This document shows positions 13,845 to 15,125 of a stretch of DNA of 15,125 bases, piece by piece. Under the pieces are notes generated by a model that saw only the letters and a program-made list of their open reading frames with translations, made no database searches and was not told where the DNA came from. The position numbers were made by a program, and so were the translations under genes. Origin of the DNA: an uncultured Eubacteriales bacterium (lineage in GTDB: Bacteria; Bacillota; Clostridia; Oscillospirales; CAG-272); the NCBI GenBank assembly GCA_900552255.1, contig URZF01000016.1, forward strand, positions 1-15,125, read 5' to 3'. The first letter of the stretch is position 1; each line of letters begins with the position of its first letter.

Positions 13845-15068
13845 TTAAAACTGCTCCAGAAAACGGGTATCGTTTTCGTAGAACAGACGCATATCATCGA
13901 CAGCAAAGCGGCGCATAACGATGCGCTCCAGGCCGATGCCGAACGCGAAGCCGCTGTACTTTTCGGGGTCCAGTCCGCAGCCGGCCAGCACCTTGGGGTG
14001 TACCATACCGCAGCCCAGAATTTCGATCCAGCCTTCGCCCTTGCAGATGCGGCAGCCCTTGCCATGGCAGGCAAAGCACTGGACATCGACCTCGGCGGAG
14101 GGCTCGGTGAAGGGGAAGTGGTGCGGACGGAAGCGCACGACGGAATCTTCGCCGTACAGGCGCTTGATGACCGTTTCCAGGCAGCCCTTGAGGTCGCTCA
14201 TGGTGATGCCCTCATCGACCACCAGACCCTCGATCTGATGGAAGATGGGGGAGTGGGTGGCATCCACGGCATCGCTGCGGTACACACGGCCGGGGGCGAT
14301 AATGCGGATGGGGGGCTTGCGCTGCTCCATGGTGCGGATCTGTACCGGGGAGGTCTGGGTGCGCAGCAGCACCTTATCGGTGATATAGAAGGTATCCTGC
14401 GTATCACGGGCGGGGTGATCGGGCGGCAAATTGAGCGCTTCAAAGTTGTAGTAATCCAGCTCTACTTCGGGACCGGAGACGACATCGAAGCCCATGCCGA
14501 GGAAAATTTCCTTGATCTCATCCAAAACGAGATTGAGGGGATGGCGGTGGCCCTCCCGGACGGGTTTGCCGGGCAGGGTGACATCGATGGTCTCCATTTT
14601 GAGCTTCTGCTCGGCCATGGCAGCCTTGAGCGCGGCACCGCGGGCAGCCAGCTTTTCCTCGATGGCGGCGCGGACCTCCGGCGTATTCTCGGCACGGATG
14701 ATGAGTCCGTCCACGCCGGAACGAATCTGCTCGTCCATCGCGCGGAGCAGCTCCTGCATGGTCATGGTACGCAGCGGCTGCTCGGTCAGTATAAACGCTG
14801 GATCGGCGATATAGCGCAGTGCCTTGCGAATGCCGCTGACGATCTGACGGTTGAAGTGCCCATCCGTCCATTGCGGAATGAGAATAGCCGCTTGCCTGCA
14901 ATCTGCCGATTTCGGCGGCACTGGAGGCTGGTAGCCTAGTTTTTCTGCGGCACGGACAACTTTTTCGCGTATCATCGGATTGACGTTGGGGCGTCCGTGC
15001 AGCACACGGTCCACCGTGCCGCGCGACACACCGGACAGCTCTGAGATTTTTTGTATAGTAACTGCCAT
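13845..15068 (-). CDS. In-frame hybrid: LacI-family repressor N-terminus joined to phenylalanyl-tRNA synthetase alpha subunit core
   Basis: This 407-residue frame joins two unrelated proteins. Residues 1-50 are a LacI-type HTH ([20 protein letters not shown], then [15 protein letters not shown]). Residues 59-130 are the start of a periplasmic-binding-protein-like ligand domain ([23 protein letters not shown]). From about 131-145 the sequence is Phe[23 protein letters not shown], motif 1 region (176-203), [12 protein letters not shown], motif 2 ([21 protein letters not shown], 261-281), the CxxC...CxxC stretch (331-342) and motif 3 ([11 protein letters not shown], 373-383). The PheS catalytic core is complete, but the first 65-75 residues, the tRNA-binding coiled coil, are missing. 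The LacI domain is cut before its ligand site is complete. ATG at 15068 has AGGAG nine bases upstream; GTG at 15074 is an alternative. Proline codons switch from mostly CCG to mostly CCC across the join. Confidence 0.85.
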   Translation of the reverse strand: MAVTIQKISELSGVSRGTVDRVLHGRPNVNPMIREKVVRAAEKLGYQPPVPPKSADCRQAAILIPQWTDGHFNRQIVSGIRKALRYIADPAFILTEQPLRTMTMQELLRAMDEQIRSGVDGLIIRAENTPEVRAAIEEKLAARGAALKAAMAEQKLKMETIDVTLPGKPVREGHRHPLNLVLDEIKEIFLGMGFDVVSGPEVELDYYNFEALNLPPDHPARDTQDTFYITDKVLLRTQTSPVQIRTMEQRKPPIRIIAPGRVYRSDAVDATHSPIFHQIEGLVVDEGITMSDLKGCLETVIKRLYGEDSVVRFRPHHFPFTEPSAEVDVQCFACHGKGCRICKGEGWIEILGCGMVHPKVLAGCGLDPEKYSGFAFGIGLERIVMRRFAVDDMRLFYENDTRFLEQF

Positions 15069-15094
15069 TGACACATTCTCCTTTTCTACTTCAA

Positions 15095-15123
15095 AGTATA
15101 GGGGAGGGCAGTACCGCAGTCAA
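15095..15123 (-). promoter_or_regulatory. Promoter of the LacI-PheS hybrid gene
   Basis: On the minus strand TTGACT (15118-15123) lies 17 bases from TATACT (15095-15100), each five of six to consensus. The predicted start near 15088 leaves a leader of only about 20 nt. There is no room for a T-box leader such as often precedes aminoacyl-tRNA synthetase genes in Firmicutes, and no T-box motif is seen in the bases available. Confidence 0.72.
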
Positions 15124-15125
15124 GT

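Larger units (their letters stand above)
11150..14690. other. Segment with distinct codon use, probable foreign or chimeric insert
   Basis: Between the middle of ireB and the join inside the LacI-PheS hybrid, codon use differs from the left part of the window: Pro CCC instead of CCG, Leu CTG instead of CTT/CTC, more Lys AAG, Gly GGC. Both borders lie inside open frames that stay in frame, and both are at coding motifs that could share short identical sequence (GYNPVNQ in ireB; the EVRAAIEE stretch in PheS). The right flank (14690-15125) again favours CCG and AAA but uses CTG for Leu, so it may not be the same genome as the left flank. No integrase, direct repeat or insertion sequence marks either border. 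Confidence 0.5.

Noticed and set aside
11739..14939. A 1066-codon open frame on the plus strand across pheT and pheS
   Set aside because: It is exactly antisense to two well-recognised synthetase genes. The translation is repetitive G/A/D-rich with no known domain, as expected from GC-biased codons read on the other strand, and it has no promoter or ribosome binding site that fits.
1..15125. CRISPR array, tRNA or rRNA genes, insertion sequences, integrase or attachment repeats
   Set aside because: No regularly spaced repeats, no tRNA- or rRNA-like sequence and no transposase or integrase motif were seen on either strand by eye.

Overview
The window looks like chromosomal DNA of a low-to-mid GC Firmicute of the class Clostridia. 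It carries Firmicutes-type lon-ysxC, scpA-scpB, lexA with a Bacillus-style SOS box, ireB and pheS-pheT, with sigma-A-like promoters and strong Shine-Dalgarno sequences. All recognised genes are on the minus strand except one M14 peptidase. No tRNA, rRNA, CRISPR array or transposase was seen.

Layout. From 1 to 5562, read right to left, is a tightly packed housekeeping operon: lon, ysxC (engB), an M50 membrane protease, scpA, scpB and a DUF2953 gene cut by the window edge. It has its own promoter at 5681-5709 and a leader of about 110 nt with two small hairpins. From 5919 to 8213 lie a TauE/SafE-type permease and, upstream of it, a lipoprotein with an FKBP/trigger-factor-like domain. From 8343 to 9780 is lexA followed 4 nt later by a sugar-phosphate-isomerase-like TIM barrel gene. 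The lexA promoter carries an SOS-box-like operator over its -35 and is divergent from the M14 carboxypeptidase-like gene (10051-10965, plus strand), a probable peptidoglycan peptide hydrolase.

From about 11150 to the right edge the DNA changes character. Proline codons move from CCG to CCC, leucine from CTT/CTC to CTG and lysine from AAA towards AAG. This stretch holds ireB, pheT and pheS. Both of its borders fall inside reading frames. The left border is in the middle of ireB, where leucine codon choice flips. The right border is in pheS, whose N-terminal tRNA-binding coiled coil is replaced in frame by the HTH and the start of the ligand-binding domain of a LacI-family repressor, with the repressor's own promoter and ribosome binding site.

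The LacI-PheS hybrid is the most unusual object here. It is either a real gene fusion that puts phenylalanyl-tRNA synthetase under a foreign promoter, or a chimeric join in a metagenome-type assembly. The coincidence of two mid-gene composition breaks makes the assembly explanation at least as likely as biology, and the sequence alone cannot decide. The rest of the window is ordinary but readable: protein quality control and membrane proteolysis (Lon, M50, FKBP lipoprotein), chromosome segregation (ScpAB), ribosome assembly (YsxC), SOS control (LexA) and translation (PheST).
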